DNA of 64,000 nt from Bradyrhizobium sp. WBAH42. GTDB taxonomy: Bacteria > Pseudomonadota > Alphaproteobacteria > Rhizobiales > Xanthobacteraceae. Shown here in pieces: positions 17,070-27,285 of this stretch. A program made the position numbers and the translations under genes. A model generated the notes under the pieces. That model did no database searches. It was not told the origin of the DNA and worked only from the letters and a program-made list of their open reading frames with translations. The DNA is taken from contig NZ_CP036533.1 of NCBI RefSeq assembly GCF_024585265.1, positions 1,550,001 to 1,614,000 on the forward strand, in the 5' to 3' direction. Every line of letters starts with the position of its first letter. Position 1 is the stretch's first letter.

Positions 17070-18493
17070 GCGCCCGTTCCACCCACCGTGATGCGCTCCA
17101 TCAGCAGCGACGGCTGGCCGACGCCGACAGGCACGCCCTGGCCGTTCTTGCCGCAGGTGCCGATGCCGGTATCGAGCGCGAGGTCGTTGCCGATCATGCG
17201 GATGCGATGCAAATCGGTCGGCCCGTTGCCGATCAGCATGGCGCCTTTGAGCGGCGCTCCGATCTTGCCGTTCTCGATCTTGTAGGCCTCGGTGCACTGG
17301 AACACGTACTTGCCCGAGGTGATGTCGACCTGGCCGCCGCCGAAATTCGCGGCGAACACGCCGTTCTTCACCGAGGCGATGATCTCGGCCGGGTCGCGGT
17401 CGCCCGCGAGCATGTAGGTGTTGGTCATGCGCGGCATCGGCACATGGGCATAGCCCTGGCGGCGGCCGTTGCCGGTCGGCTTCATGTTCATCAGCCGCGC
17501 GTTCTGGCGGTCCTGCATGTAGCCGACCAGGATGCCGTCCTCGATCAGCACGGTGCGGTTGGTCGGCGTGCCCTCGTCATCGATCGAGAGCGAGCCGCGG
17601 CGCGAGGCAATGGTGCCGTCATCGACCACGGTGACGCCCTTGGCCGCGACCTGCTGGCCCATCAGGCCGGCGAAGGCCGACGTCTTCTTGCGGTTGAAGT
17701 CGCCTTCGAGGCCATGGCCGACCGCTTCATGCAGCATCACGCCGGGCCAGCCGGCGCCCAGCACGACGTCCATCTCGCCGGCGGGAGCCGGAATCGATTC
17801 CAAATTGACCAGCGCCTCGCGCAGCGCGCCGTCGGCGGCCTCGCGCCAGTTCTTGCTCTCGATGAACTCGGCATAGCCGGCGCGGCCGCCATAGCCCTTG
17901 CTGCCGCTCTCCTGGCGATCGCCCTGGCCGGCGACGACCGAGATATTGACGCGCACCAGCGGACGGACGTCGCGATAGCTCTCGCCGTCGGGCCGCAGGA
18001 TCTCGACGACCTGCCAGGTCGCGCCCAGGCTGACGCTGACCTGCCGTACCCGCGGATCCTTGTCGCGCAGGTAAGCGTCGATCTCGGCGAGCAGTTTTAC
18101 TTTGGTCTCGAAGCCCGGCGCATCGAGCGGATTGTCGTCGCCATAAAGGCGGACATTGGTATGCGGGGGCGGTGCCGCAAAGCTGCCGGAGTAGCCGCCG
18201 CGCACGGCAGCAACCGCGTCCGCCGCGCGAATCAGCGCCGGCAGCGACACGTCCGAGGAATGCGCGTAACCGACCGCGTCATCCTTGACCGCGCGTAAGC
18301 CAAAACCTTGCGAGGTGTCGTAGGTCGCCTGCTTCAGCCGCCCATTGTCGAACATCAGCGCTTCGGTCTGACTGTATTCCAGGAACAGTTCGCCGTCGTC
18401 AGCGCCCGAGAGCCCGCGCGCGACCTCGCTGCGAACCTGGTCGCGGTCGAGATTGGCGCGGTCGAGCAGGGAGGTCGTGGCAGGATTGGTCAT
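17066..18493 (-). CDS. tldD: Metalloprotease TldD
   Basis: Zinc protease subunit that with TldE (PmbA) degrades unstructured peptides such as modified microcin precursors. The zinc motif HEAVGHGLEGDFNRKKTSAF (HExxxH) is intact, and the C-terminus has the glycine-rich LLIEDGILVGYMQDR-type strand region. Start taken at ATG 18493 because GGACGG is placed well before it; the ATG at 18505 is in frame and cannot be excluded. About 475 residues, close to E. coli TldD. It overlaps lepB by four bases. Confidence 0.93.
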   Translation of the reverse strand: MTNPATTSLLDRANLDRDQVRSEVARGLSGADDGELFLEYSQTEALMFDNGRLKQATYDTSQGFGLRAVKDDAVGYAHSSDVSLPALIRAADAVAAVRGGYSGSFAAPPPHTNVRLYGDDNPLDAPGFETKVKLLAEIDAYLRDKDPRVRQVSVSLGATWQVVEILRPDGESYRDVRPLVRVNISVVAGQGDRQESGSKGYGGRAGYAEFIESKNWREAADGALREALVNLESIPAPAGEMDVVLGAGWPGVMLHEAVGHGLEGDFNRKKTSAFAGLMGQQVAAKGVTVVDDGTIASRRGSLSIDDEGTPTNRTVLIEDGILVGYMQDRQNARLMNMKPTGNGRRQGYAHVPMPRMTNTYMLAGDRDPAEIIASVKNGVFAANFGGGQVDITSGKYVFQCTEAYKIENGKIGAPLKGAMLIGNGPTDLHRIRMIGNDLALDTGIGTCGKNGQGVPVGVGQPSLLMERITVGGTGA

Positions 18494-18501
18494 GCGTCCG
18501 T

Positions 18502-18533
18502 CCATTATCGGAAGATGTGGGGCAAGATAATGG
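18502..18533. promoter_or_regulatory. Inverted repeat at the tldD start
   Basis: CCATTATC (18502-18509) and GATAATGG (18526-18533), exact inverted arms 16 bases apart, cover the alternative upstream start codon of tldD. It could be an operator or a leader hairpin close to the ribosome site. No known regulator site is matched. Confidence 0.4.
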
Positions 18534-18662
18534 TTTTGGATCGGTTCCGCGAGGGGCGGGCCGTCACATTACGGAAACGATAGGTGAGACTTCCCCTTAA
18601 GCCGGCTTTCAGGCTTTCCAGGCTATGACGGGCGAACCCTGGGTCGGAGCCGCCGGCAGAGC

Positions 18663-18950
18663 ATGTGGAATTCCCTGCTTGTGTTCTGGGATCAGTATCA
18701 CGGCCTGATCATCGGCTTTGCCGCGCTGGCTCTGGTGCTGCTGTTCAATCAGTTCGCCTCCCGTCGCCGGTGGACGTCATATCCCTCCCGCGAGGATTAC
18801 CTTGCAGCCCACCCCGGATGCGCTACGGCGGAAGGCGTCGTCTGCGCGACGTGCCGGCGCAAGGCGTTGGTAGCGCCGGTGGCCGGCAGAGGTCGCATCT
18901 ATCGCTGCGGCTGGTGTGACTCCGAACTCTATCGCGTCGACAAGGCGTGA
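18663..18950 (+). CDS. Small membrane-anchored zinc-ribbon-like protein
   Basis: A 95-residue protein with one N-terminal membrane helix (YHGLIIGFAALALVLLFN) followed by a soluble part holding two CxxC-type pairs: VVCATCRRKAL and YRCGWCDSELYR. Four cysteines in this spacing would form a zinc ribbon facing the cytoplasm. No family name recognised. It is divergent from tldD. Codon use is normal and the pattern makes a real gene likely. Confidence 0.75.
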   Translation: MWNSLLVFWDQYHGLIIGFAALALVLLFNQFASRRRWTSYPSREDYLAAHPGCATAEGVVCATCRRKALVAPVAGRGRIYRCGWCDSELYRVDKA

Positions 18951-18986
18951 GGTCGCGAATTGTTGGGCAGGTGGTTGCCCACACTC

Positions 18987-19065
18987 CGTCATTGCGAGCG
19001 CAGCGAAGCAATCCAGCCTCTTTCCGCCGAGACAGTCTGGATTGCTTCGCCGCGCTCGCAATAAC
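18987..19065. repeat. CGTCATTGCGAGCG palindromic repeat (copy 1)
   Basis: CGTCATTGCGAGCGCAGCGA at the left is the inverted copy of TCGCCGCGCTCGCAATAAC at the right, with GAAGCAATCCAG/CTGGATTGCTTC inside. Copy 2 is at 46668-46746. It occupies the gap between a plus-strand and a minus-strand gene end. Confidence 0.85.
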
Positions 19066-19174
19066 AATCGGGCAAAGGCGTGCGCCACACTCTCAGTCGT
19101 CATGGTCGGGACAAGCCCGGCCATGACGGCGCCGATGGTGAAGGCGAATAGGTGGCTCGGGGCTGTGTGACGCG

Positions 19175-19708
19175 CTACGGCAGCTTGTCATAGCCCTCGC
19201 CGAGCCCGTTCAGGCTGAGCGGGAAGCCGATGCCTTCTTCCGGGGTCTCGAAGATGATGAAGGTCGCGGTCTTGGCGCCGCGGAGCTGGCCGAGCAGCTT
19301 GTCCTCCAGGACGACCTCGGCGACGCAGCCGTTGGGCAGGCAGCGGACGAAGCCGGCGCGGCCGACGTCCTGGTTGTCGAGCTTGAGCCCGAGGCCGGAG
19401 GGCAACAGCACCCCGAGCGGGGCGACCACGCGCATCAGGCGGCTCTTCTGGTCGGCGGTCTTGAGCACGATCACGGTCAGGCCGGCATTGGAGCGGTCTT
19501 CGGCCACCACGCTCTGGATCAGGGCGCATTGCTCGGTCTGGGCGCCTGGCGGGGTGTCGCAGCGGATCTGCCAGTCGCCATGGACGGAGCGCACCGCGCC
19601 CTGCGCATGGGCGAGCCCCGGAAGCGCCAGCAGGACGATCGCAGCCAGGAGGGCGGCGAGCGCCGGGAGGCCGTTCGCCGGCCTTGCCATCGATCTCGAA
19701 AGCCCCAT
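19175..19708 (-). CDS. Invasion-associated locus B (IalB) family protein
   Basis: A 177-residue exported protein. Start at ATG 19708 gives MGLSRSMARPANGLP and a signal peptide (ALLAAIVLLALPGLAHAQ). The mature part begins with VHGDWQIRCDTPP and has QCALIQSVV, and RCLPNGCVAEVVLED, the cysteine-bearing pattern of IalB-like proteins, which are common in free-living rhizobia and unrelated to invasion there. Function unknown. It is divergent from the cox cluster. Confidence 0.88.
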   Translation of the reverse strand: MGLSRSMARPANGLPALAALLAAIVLLALPGLAHAQGAVRSVHGDWQIRCDTPPGAQTEQCALIQSVVAEDRSNAGLTVIVLKTADQKSRLMRVVAPLGVLLPSGLGLKLDNQDVGRAGFVRCLPNGCVAEVVLEDKLLGQLRGAKTATFIIFETPEEGIGFPLSLNGLGEGYDKLP

Positions 19709-19989
19709 CGGGTCGGTCCCTCTGCTCGCCTGGGTTGCTCGCGCTTGGCGGGCTGATCTGGCGGACTGATACGGAAATGACGGCGTCTTGAAGGCGATTC
19801 CCAAGCAAATTCCGCGCCGCCCACACCGCCATTGCCGGCACGAATCAGGTTCCTGCCTGGCTGTCTGCAAGTGCCTACCGCGGGCAATTCCGCTGTCAAG
19901 CCGCAGCGTCCCGGGAAACGGTATTTTTGTCTGATCTTGCTGGGAAATATCTTGCCGGTGATGCCTGGCAGACGGGGCTCAAGACTGCA

Positions 19990-20003
19990 TTGCGATAGAT
20001 CAA
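19990..20003. promoter_or_regulatory. FixK/FNR-type box upstream of coxB
   Basis: TTGCGATAGATCAA fits the Bradyrhizobium FixK2 pattern TTG(A/C)-N6-(T/G)CAA exactly. It lies about 165 bases before the coxB start, in the 459-base gap (19709-20167) shared with the divergent IalB-like gene. No strong -10 hexamer stands out at the expected distance. A chance match is possible for so short a motif. Confidence 0.45.
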
Positions 20004-20167
20004 GAATTATGGTTTGAGAGGCTTGATTTCGCGTTCTAGCGATCTGGCCCCGATTCCTCTTAGAGGTATTCTTGCGTGGCGGTTTGTCGGACTGGCGGAT
20101 CGAATAAGCGTTTCCCGGAAACAGGGGAATGCACTTGGGGTGATTTCGGAAGGGGAGCGCGAACGAC

Positions 20168-21022
20168 ATGAGGATGTCGATGGGTCGGGTGGGCCGGCAA
20201 TTGCTGGGATTGGCCACCATCGCCGTGGTGGCGGCTGGCGTCACGTTGGCGACGGGTGGTGCGGCATTGGCCGAGCTCGGGCAGCCGGCGCCATGGGAGT
20301 GGACGCTCCAGCAGTCCGGTTCCCCGGTGATGGACAACATCGTCTGGTTCCACAACTTCCTCTTCGTGCTGATCACCCTGATCACGCTGTTCGTTCTCGC
20401 GCTGCTCGTGATCGTGGTCGTCAAGTTCAACGCGAAGGCCAATCCGGTGCCGTCGCGGACCACCCACAACACGCTGATCGAGGTGGCCTGGACGCTCGTT
20501 CCGGTGCTGATCCTGGTCGGCATCTCGGTGCCGTCGTTCCGGCTTCTGTTCCTGGAGCTCGACGTGCCGAAGGCGGATCTGACCATCAAGGCGACCGGCA
20601 AGCAGTGGTACTGGTCCTATGCCTATCCGGATAACGGCAAGTTCGAGTTCGACTCGCTGATGGCGCAGGACAAGCAGCCCCGCCTGCTCGGTGTCGACAA
20701 CGAGATGGTGGTGCCGGTCAACAAGGTGATTCGTGTCCAGACCACCGGCGCCGACGTCATCCATGCATTCGCGGTGCCGGCTTTCGGCATCAAGATCGAC
20801 GCCATCCCGGGCCGGCTGAACGAGACCTGGTTCAAGGCCACCAAGACCGGCATGTACTACGGTCAGTGCTCGGAACTCTGCGGCAAGGACCACGCTTTCA
20901 TGCCGATCGCCGTGCGTGTGGTGAGCGACCAGGAGTTCGCCTCCTGGGTCGAGACGGCGAAGAAGAAATATGCGAGCGGCGGCACCAGCACCTACGCCTC
21001 CGCGGCCGGCCCGACGCAGTAA
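20168..21022 (+). CDS. coxB: Cytochrome c oxidase (aa3) subunit II
   Basis: The 284-residue subunit accepts electrons from cytochrome c at the CuA centre and passes them to heme a in subunit I. A signal peptide (LATIAVVAAGVTLATGGAALA) precedes two membrane helices (FLFVLITLITLFVLALLVIV and TLVPVLILVGISVPSF). The periplasmic domain has KQWYWSYAYP (electron entry) and all CuA ligands in ADVIHAFAVPA and YYGQCSELCGKDHAFMPI. First gene of the oxidase cluster. A FixK-like box lies upstream. Confidence 0.97.
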   Translation: MRMSMGRVGRQLLGLATIAVVAAGVTLATGGAALAELGQPAPWEWTLQQSGSPVMDNIVWFHNFLFVLITLITLFVLALLVIVVVKFNAKANPVPSRTTHNTLIEVAWTLVPVLILVGISVPSFRLLFLELDVPKADLTIKATGKQWYWSYAYPDNGKFEFDSLMAQDKQPRLLGVDNEMVVPVNKVIRVQTTGADVIHAFAVPAFGIKIDAIPGRLNETWFKATKTGMYYGQCSELCGKDHAFMPIAVRVVSDQEFASWVETAKKKYASGGTSTYASAAGPTQ

Positions 21023-22735
<1,713 letters not shown>

Positions 22736-22743
22736 TCGATCTC

Positions 22744-22770
22744 CCGCGGCGCCCGTGACGGGCGCCGCGG
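22744..22770. terminator. Strong GC hairpin between coxA and ctaB
   Basis: CCGCGGCGCCCG-TGA-CGGGCGCCGCGG is a perfect 12-base stem with a 3-base loop. There is no T-run, so it is more likely to protect the coxBA message or attenuate read-through than to terminate fully. Confidence 0.5.
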
Positions 22771-22796
22771 CGCTATAACGAAGCGAGTTGAATTAA

Positions 22797-23741
22797 GTGT
22801 CTGTCCTCGACCACCACGCCGCCGACATCAATCCCCGCATCTCCGAAGCGGAGGTGGGCGACTACATCGCGCTGCTCAAGCCGCGGGTGATGTCGCTGGT
22901 GATCTTCACCGCGCTGGTCGGAATGGCGATGGCGCCGGGGCATTTCCATCCCGTGCTGGCAATCACCTCGCTGCTCTGCATCGCGGTCGGCGCCGGCGCT
23001 TCCGGGGCGCTCAACATGGCGCTCGAAGGCGACATCGATTCCAAGATGTCGCGGACGGCGAACCGGCCGATCCCGCGCGGCCGCATCACCCGCCCTGAAG
23101 CGATGGCGTTCGGCATGACGCTCGCCTTCTTCTCGGTGATGACGCTCGGCATCCTCGTCAACTGGGTCGCGGGCGCGCTGCTCGCCTTCACCATCTTCTT
23201 CTACGTCGTGATCTACACCATGTGGCTGAAGCGCTGGACCGCGCAGAACATCGTGATCGGCGGCGCCGCCGGCGCGCTGCCGCCGGTGGTGGCCTGGGCC
23301 GCGGTGACGGGCACGGTCGACGTCGAGCCGCTGCTGCTGTTCGCCATCATCTTCTTCTGGACCCCGCCGCATTTCTGGGCGCTGGCGCTGTTCCGCTCCG
23401 ACGACTACGCGCGCGCCGGCATTCCGATGCTGCCCAACGTCGCCGGCCCCGACGCGACGCGCCTGCAGATCCTGCTCTACACCATCGTGCTGATCGCGGT
23501 CGCCGCCGCGCCCTGGGCGCTCGGCTATTTCGACGCCGTCTACGGCGTGGTCTCGCTGATCCTCGGTGCCGGCATGCTGGTGCTCGCCATCAACGTCTAT
23601 CTGCGCCGTGAGCGCAGCCAGTCGCTGCGCGCGACGCGCAAGCTGTTTGCCTTCTCGATCCTGTATCTGTTCGCGCTGTTTGCGACCCTGCTGGCCGAGG
23701 TCGTGTTCCGCGCGCTGGCTCCGATGGTTGGGGGCGCATGA
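22797..23741 (+). CDS. ctaB: Protoheme IX farnesyltransferase (heme O synthase)
   Basis: Adds a farnesyl group to heme b to make heme O, precursor of heme a. The 314-residue polytopic UbiA-type protein has the first aspartate-rich motif region [20 protein letters not shown] followed by PRGRI, and the second in [20 protein letters not shown]. Begins with GTG 22797 ([15 protein letters not shown]), close behind the hairpin after coxA. Its stop overlaps the coxF start (ATGA), so the pair is coupled. Confidence 0.96.
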   Translation: MSVLDHHAADINPRISEAEVGDYIALLKPRVMSLVIFTALVGMAMAPGHFHPVLAITSLLCIAVGAGASGALNMALEGDIDSKMSRTANRPIPRGRITRPEAMAFGMTLAFFSVMTLGILVNWVAGALLAFTIFFYVVIYTMWLKRWTAQNIVIGGAAGALPPVVAWAAVTGTVDVEPLLLFAIIFFWTPPHFWALALFRSDDYARAGIPMLPNVAGPDATRLQILLYTIVLIAVAAAPWALGYFDAVYGVVSLILGAGMLVLAINVYLRRERSQSLRATRKLFAFSILYLFALFATLLAEVVFRALAPMVGGA

Positions 23742-23914
23742 TCACCGCGATGGCCGACAAACGCGAGCCAGAAGGAATCGTCCTCACCGAGGCGCAGCAG
23801 AAGAGCCGCCGTCAGCGCTCCATCGCCATCGCTTTGGCGCTCGGCGTGCTGGTGGTGCTGTTCTTCGCCGTCACCATGGTCAAGGGGCCGGCAGTGCTCG
23901 TGCGGCCGATGTAG
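23738..23914 (+). CDS. coxF: Small cytochrome oxidase cluster protein CoxF
   Basis: A 58-residue protein starting ATG 23738 and reading [20 protein letters not shown], then a charged stretch KSRRQRS and a single membrane helix ([20 protein letters not shown]). It overlaps the ctaB stop by four bases and ends 5 bases before ctaG. Position, size and the one-helix layout match the CoxF proteins found between ctaB and ctaG in rhizobial aa3 clusters, thought to help assembly. A second in-frame ATG at 23750 is possible. Confidence 0.85.
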   Translation: MITAMADKREPEGIVLTEAQQKSRRQRSIAIALALGVLVVLFFAVTMVKGPAVLVRPM

Positions 23915-23919
23915 GAAAC

Positions 23920-24573
23920 ATGGATTACGAGCGGACCATATCGCAGGACGTCAGCGCCAAGCCGGGCTCTCGCAAGCCGGGCAAGGCACGCGGGCTGGGC
24001 CGCGATGTGGTGGTTGCTTCGATCTGCGGCGGCGTGGTCGCGCTGATGGTCGGCGCCTCCTACGCGGCGGTGCCGTTCTACAACTGGTTCTGCCGCGCCA
24101 CCGGCTTCAACGGCACGACGCAAGTGGCGACCTCCGCGCCGGCCACGGGCCCGATCGCGCGGAAGATCTCGGTGCGCTTCGATTCCAACGTCGCGCCCGG
24201 CCTGCCCTGGAAGTTCGAGCCGGAGCAGAGCGAGATCGAGGTCAATATCGGCCAGGTCGTGACCGTCTTCTACACCGTGACCAACCAGGCGGCGCGCACC
24301 ACTGCGGGCCAGGCTGCCTACAACGTCGCGCCGCTGACGGTCGGCGCCTATTTCCAGAAGATCAACTGCTTCTGCTTCACCGAGCAGACCATGGCGCCCG
24401 GTGAGAAGCGCGAGATGCCGGTCGTGTTCTACGTCGATCCGTCCATCGCCGACGACCGCGAGAACGACGGGCTGAACACGATCACGCTGTCCTACACGTT
24501 CTATCCGGTGCGCGATCCGGTGGTGAAGCCGCTGGCATCGGGCGAGGGCGACAAGCGCAAGGGAAATCTTTGA
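23920..24573 (+). CDS. ctaG: Cytochrome c oxidase assembly protein CtaG (Cox11)
   Basis: Delivers copper to the CuB site of subunit I. The 217-residue protein has one N-terminal membrane helix ([20 protein letters not shown]), then a periplasmic immunoglobulin-like domain. The copper-binding motif [12 protein letters not shown] (CxC) is intact, as is the upstream [15 protein letters not shown] with the conserved cysteine. It sits five bases after coxF and before coxC, the normal order. Confidence 0.96.
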   Translation: MDYERTISQDVSAKPGSRKPGKARGLGRDVVVASICGGVVALMVGASYAAVPFYNWFCRATGFNGTTQVATSAPATGPIARKISVRFDSNVAPGLPWKFEPEQSEIEVNIGQVVTVFYTVTNQAARTTAGQAAYNVAPLTVGAYFQKINCFCFTEQTMAPGEKREMPVVFYVDPSIADDRENDGLNTITLSYTFYPVRDPVVKPLASGEGDKRKGNL

Positions 24574-24652
24574 CCGCAGGGCTCAACGCTCGGGCGGTCG
24601 GACACAAGGGGATAAGTGCCTGACAGGCACGGGATTGAGGAGAGAGACGGAA

Positions 24653-25549
24653 ATGGCCACGGCGCACACCAAGCATCACGACTATCATCTGGTCGATCCC
24701 TCTCCCTGGCCGGCGGTCGGCTCGCTCTCGGCTTTCATCATGGCGGTCGGCGCCATCGCCTGGATGCACCACATGTTCTCCGCGGCGCCGATCGTGTTCG
24801 GCGTCGGCACTGTGGGCGTGCTCTACACCATGGCGAGCTGGTGGGCCGACGTGATCAAGGAAGCCCAGTACAAGGGCGACCATACCCGCGTCGTGCAGCT
24901 GCATCACCGCTACGGCATGATCCTGTTCATCGCCTCCGAGGTGATGTTCTTCGTCGCCTGGTTCTGGGCTTACTTCAACGCGGCGCTGTTTCCGGCCGAT
25001 GCCGTTCACGCCACCCGTGACGCCGTGTTCGGCTGCGGCCTCGGCACGCAGCCCGGCGCTTGCGCGGTCCCCGGCACCTGGCCGCCGAAGGGCATCGAGA
25101 CCTTCGATCCCTGGCATCTGCCGCTGCTGAATACGCTGATCCTGCTCACCTCAGGCACCACCGTGACCTGGGCGCACCATGCGCTGCTCGAGAACGACCG
25201 GCAGGGCCTGAAATACGGCCTGATCCTCACCGTCGTGCTCGGCGCGCTCTTCACCTGCGTGCAGGCTTATGAGTACAGCCACGCGGCGTTCTCCTTCGCG
25301 GGCAACGTCTACGGCGCGACGTTCTTCATGGCGACCGGCTTCCACGGCTTCCACGTGCTGGTCGGCACCGTGTTCCTGCTGGTCTGCCTGTTCCGCGCCT
25401 ATGCCGGCCACTTCACGCCGAAGCAGCATCTCGGCTTCGAGTTCGCCGCCTGGTACTGGCACTTCGTCGACGTGGTCTGGCTGTTCCTGTTCCTCTGCAT
25501 CTACGTCTGGGGACGCGGCGCCGAGACCATGGCCCACGCTGCGCACTGA
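24653..25549 (+). CDS. coxC: Cytochrome c oxidase (aa3) subunit III
   Basis: Seven-helix subunit (298 residues) that stabilises the catalytic core and supplies protons. Family marks: [17 protein letters not shown] at the N-terminus, [19 protein letters not shown] with the lipid-binding glutamate, and [15 protein letters not shown] near the C-terminus. Start at ATG 24653; an upstream in-frame ATG at 24635 is less likely. Followed by a strong terminator at 25570, which closes the main oxidase operon. Confidence 0.97.
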   Translation: MATAHTKHHDYHLVDPSPWPAVGSLSAFIMAVGAIAWMHHMFSAAPIVFGVGTVGVLYTMASWWADVIKEAQYKGDHTRVVQLHHRYGMILFIASEVMFFVAWFWAYFNAALFPADAVHATRDAVFGCGLGTQPGACAVPGTWPPKGIETFDPWHLPLLNTLILLTSGTTVTWAHHALLENDRQGLKYGLILTVVLGALFTCVQAYEYSHAAFSFAGNVYGATFFMATGFHGFHVLVGTVFLLVCLFRAYAGHFTPKQHLGFEFAAWYWHFVDVVWLFLFLCIYVWGRGAETMAHAAH

Positions 25550-25569
25550 GCCGTATCGAAGCGATCGGG

Positions 25570-25600
25570 AAGGGCGGCCGCAGGGCCGCCCTTTCGTTTT
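25570..25600 (+). terminator. Rho-independent terminator after coxC
   Basis: AAGGGCGGCC (25570-25579) and GGCCGCCCTT (25584-25593) form a perfect 10-base stem with a 4-base loop, followed by TCGTTTT. Confidence 0.85.
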
Positions 25601-25646
25601 CCGGCCGCCGGAAGCTTCTCCGGAAACTGTGATAGAGTCCGTCCTC

Positions 25647-26048
25647 ATGAACGACAGTGCCGGCACACCCCAGTCCGAAACCACGGTCCTGCAAAGCGCG
25701 CTGCGCGGGCTTGCCTGCAGATGCCCGCGCTGTGGCCAGGGCAAGCTCTACGCGGGCTTTCTGACGCTCGCGCCCGCTTGCGACCGTTGCGGGCTCGACT
25801 ATGCCTTCATCGATTCCGGCGACGGTCCGGCGATCTTCATCATCATGCTGGCCGGCGGCATCGTCGTCGCCTGCGCACTCATCGTCGAAGTCAAATACCA
25901 GCCGCCATACTGGCTGCATGCCGTGCTCTGGCTGCCGCTGATCCTCGCCACCACGCTGTTGCCGCTGCGCTCGATGAAGTCGCTGCTGATCGCGCTGCAA
26001 TTCCATCACAAGGCGGCGCCGGGCCGGTTGGTCGATCGCGCGAAATGA
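25647..26048 (+). CDS. DUF983 membrane protein
   Basis: A 133-residue protein with a zinc-finger-like start (LACRCPRCGQGKLYAGF and PACDRCGLDY, four cysteines in two CxxC pairs) and two membrane helices (IFIIMLAGGIVVACALIV and LHAVLWLPLILATTLLPL). DUF983 genes are regularly found beside cytochrome oxidase genes in alphaproteobacteria; a role in oxidase assembly is assumed but unproven. The stop overlaps the SURF1 start (ATGA). Confidence 0.9.
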   Translation: MNDSAGTPQSETTVLQSALRGLACRCPRCGQGKLYAGFLTLAPACDRCGLDYAFIDSGDGPAIFIIMLAGGIVVACALIVEVKYQPPYWLHAVLWLPLILATTLLPLRSMKSLLIALQFHHKAAPGRLVDRAK

Positions 26049-26809
26049 CCGAGCCTGCGCGCAAGGCCCGCGTGACCGGCTTCGCGCTGTTCACGCTGTT
26101 CCTGACGGCCGTGTTCGTCGCCCTCGGTGTCTGGCAGCTGCAGCGCCGCACGGCCAAGCACGAGCTGATTGCGGCACTCACCGAGCGGATTGCGGCGGCG
26201 CCCGTCGCGCTGCCGCCGTCCGCGCAATGGGCCGCGCTCAATCCCGCCCGCGATGAATTCCGCCGCGTCAGCTTCACCGCGACTTACGCAGCCCTGCCCG
26301 ATGCGATGGTCTATTCCTCCGGCTCGGCAGTGCGCAAGGACGCCTCCGGCCCGGGCACCTGGGCGTTCCTGCCGGCGCGGCTTCCCGGCGGCGAGACGCT
26401 CGTGATCGACGCCGGCTTCGTCGAGAATACGATGCAGGACCGCGGCGTCGAGGATCGCGCGGTGAAGAAGCTCGTCACCGGCGAACCGGTGTTGCTCACC
26501 GGCTATCTGCGCTTTCCCGAGGCGCCAAGCTGGCTGACACCGGCGGAGAATCGCGACAAGCGGCTCTGGTTCGTGCGCGATCATCTGGCAATCGCAAGCG
26601 CGCTGGGCTGGGGTGCGGTTGCGCCGTTCTATATCGATCTCGAGCAGCCCGCGCCGGCGAACGGCATTCCGCGCCCGGGGCCGCTCGTGGTGAATCTCAA
26701 GGACGACCATCTGCAATACGCGATCACCTGGTTCACGCTCGCGGGGGCGGTGTTGATCGCATTCGCGGTCTGGCTGCGAGGACGGCGGCAGAGTTCCGTC
26801 ACTCCGTAG
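26045..26809 (+). CDS. SURF1-family cytochrome oxidase assembly protein
   Basis: Inner-membrane chaperone that helps insert heme a into subunit I. The 254-residue protein has the SURF1 layout: helix near the N-terminus (GFALFTLFLTAVFVALGVWQ, followed by LQRRTAKHEL), a periplasmic domain with the conserved RLWFVRDHLAIASALG, and a second helix at the C-terminus (AITWFTLAGAVLIAFAVWL) after DDHLQYA. Translationally coupled to the DUF983 gene. It completes the cox gene set. Confidence 0.95.
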   Translation: MTEPARKARVTGFALFTLFLTAVFVALGVWQLQRRTAKHELIAALTERIAAAPVALPPSAQWAALNPARDEFRRVSFTATYAALPDAMVYSSGSAVRKDASGPGTWAFLPARLPGGETLVIDAGFVENTMQDRGVEDRAVKKLVTGEPVLLTGYLRFPEAPSWLTPAENRDKRLWFVRDHLAIASALGWGAVAPFYIDLEQPAPANGIPRPGPLVVNLKDDHLQYAITWFTLAGAVLIAFAVWLRGRRQSSVTP

Positions 26810-26918
26810 ATTCCCTGATGTGGAACCCGGAATCGCCCGGACTTTATTATTCAGCGGACATTCACGAGTGTGGTCCTAAGCCGGCTTCAAGATTTCTCGC
26901 GGCAGACAGGATTTCGGC

Positions 26919-27284
26919 GTGAGCGATTTCGATCAGATGGGAATTGTCGTCGACTGGGTGGATGCCTGTCGGAGAGGCGATCTTGCGACGCTGCTCGACC
27001 TCTATGCCGACGATGCCGAGCTCGAATGCACGTGCAACGGCACGGAACGCTATCGCGGCCGCAGCGAGCTTGAAATCTATTGGCAGCCGCGGCTCAGCAC
27101 CTTCTCGCTGGCTGGCTTCGGGCTGGAAGAGATCCATCCCGCGTCCCACGGTGTCGACCTCGAATATTCCGTCGCCGGCGCGCTGCGCATTCAGGCCTCG
27201 TTCCGCTTCAGCCCGGATGGCAAGATCCGCAGCACGCTGTGCGAGCCGGCGCGACAGAATGCGCATCACGGCTGCGCGTGCTGA
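26919..27284 (+). CDS. NTF2-like (SnoaL-type) protein
   Basis: A 121-residue single-domain protein of the NTF2 fold (VVDWVDACRRGDLATLLDLY, then ADDAELECTCNGTERYRGR). GTG 26919 is taken as start; ATG 26937 is an alternative. The C-terminus ends HHGCAC. Convergent with the sensor kinase, whose stop lies one base away. It is not closely similar to the NTF2-like protein at 5293. Substrate unknown. Confidence 0.8.
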   Translation: MSDFDQMGIVVDWVDACRRGDLATLLDLYADDAELECTCNGTERYRGRSELEIYWQPRLSTFSLAGFGLEEIHPASHGVDLEYSVAGALRIQASFRFSPDGKIRSTLCEPARQNAHHGCAC

Positions 27285-27285
27285 A

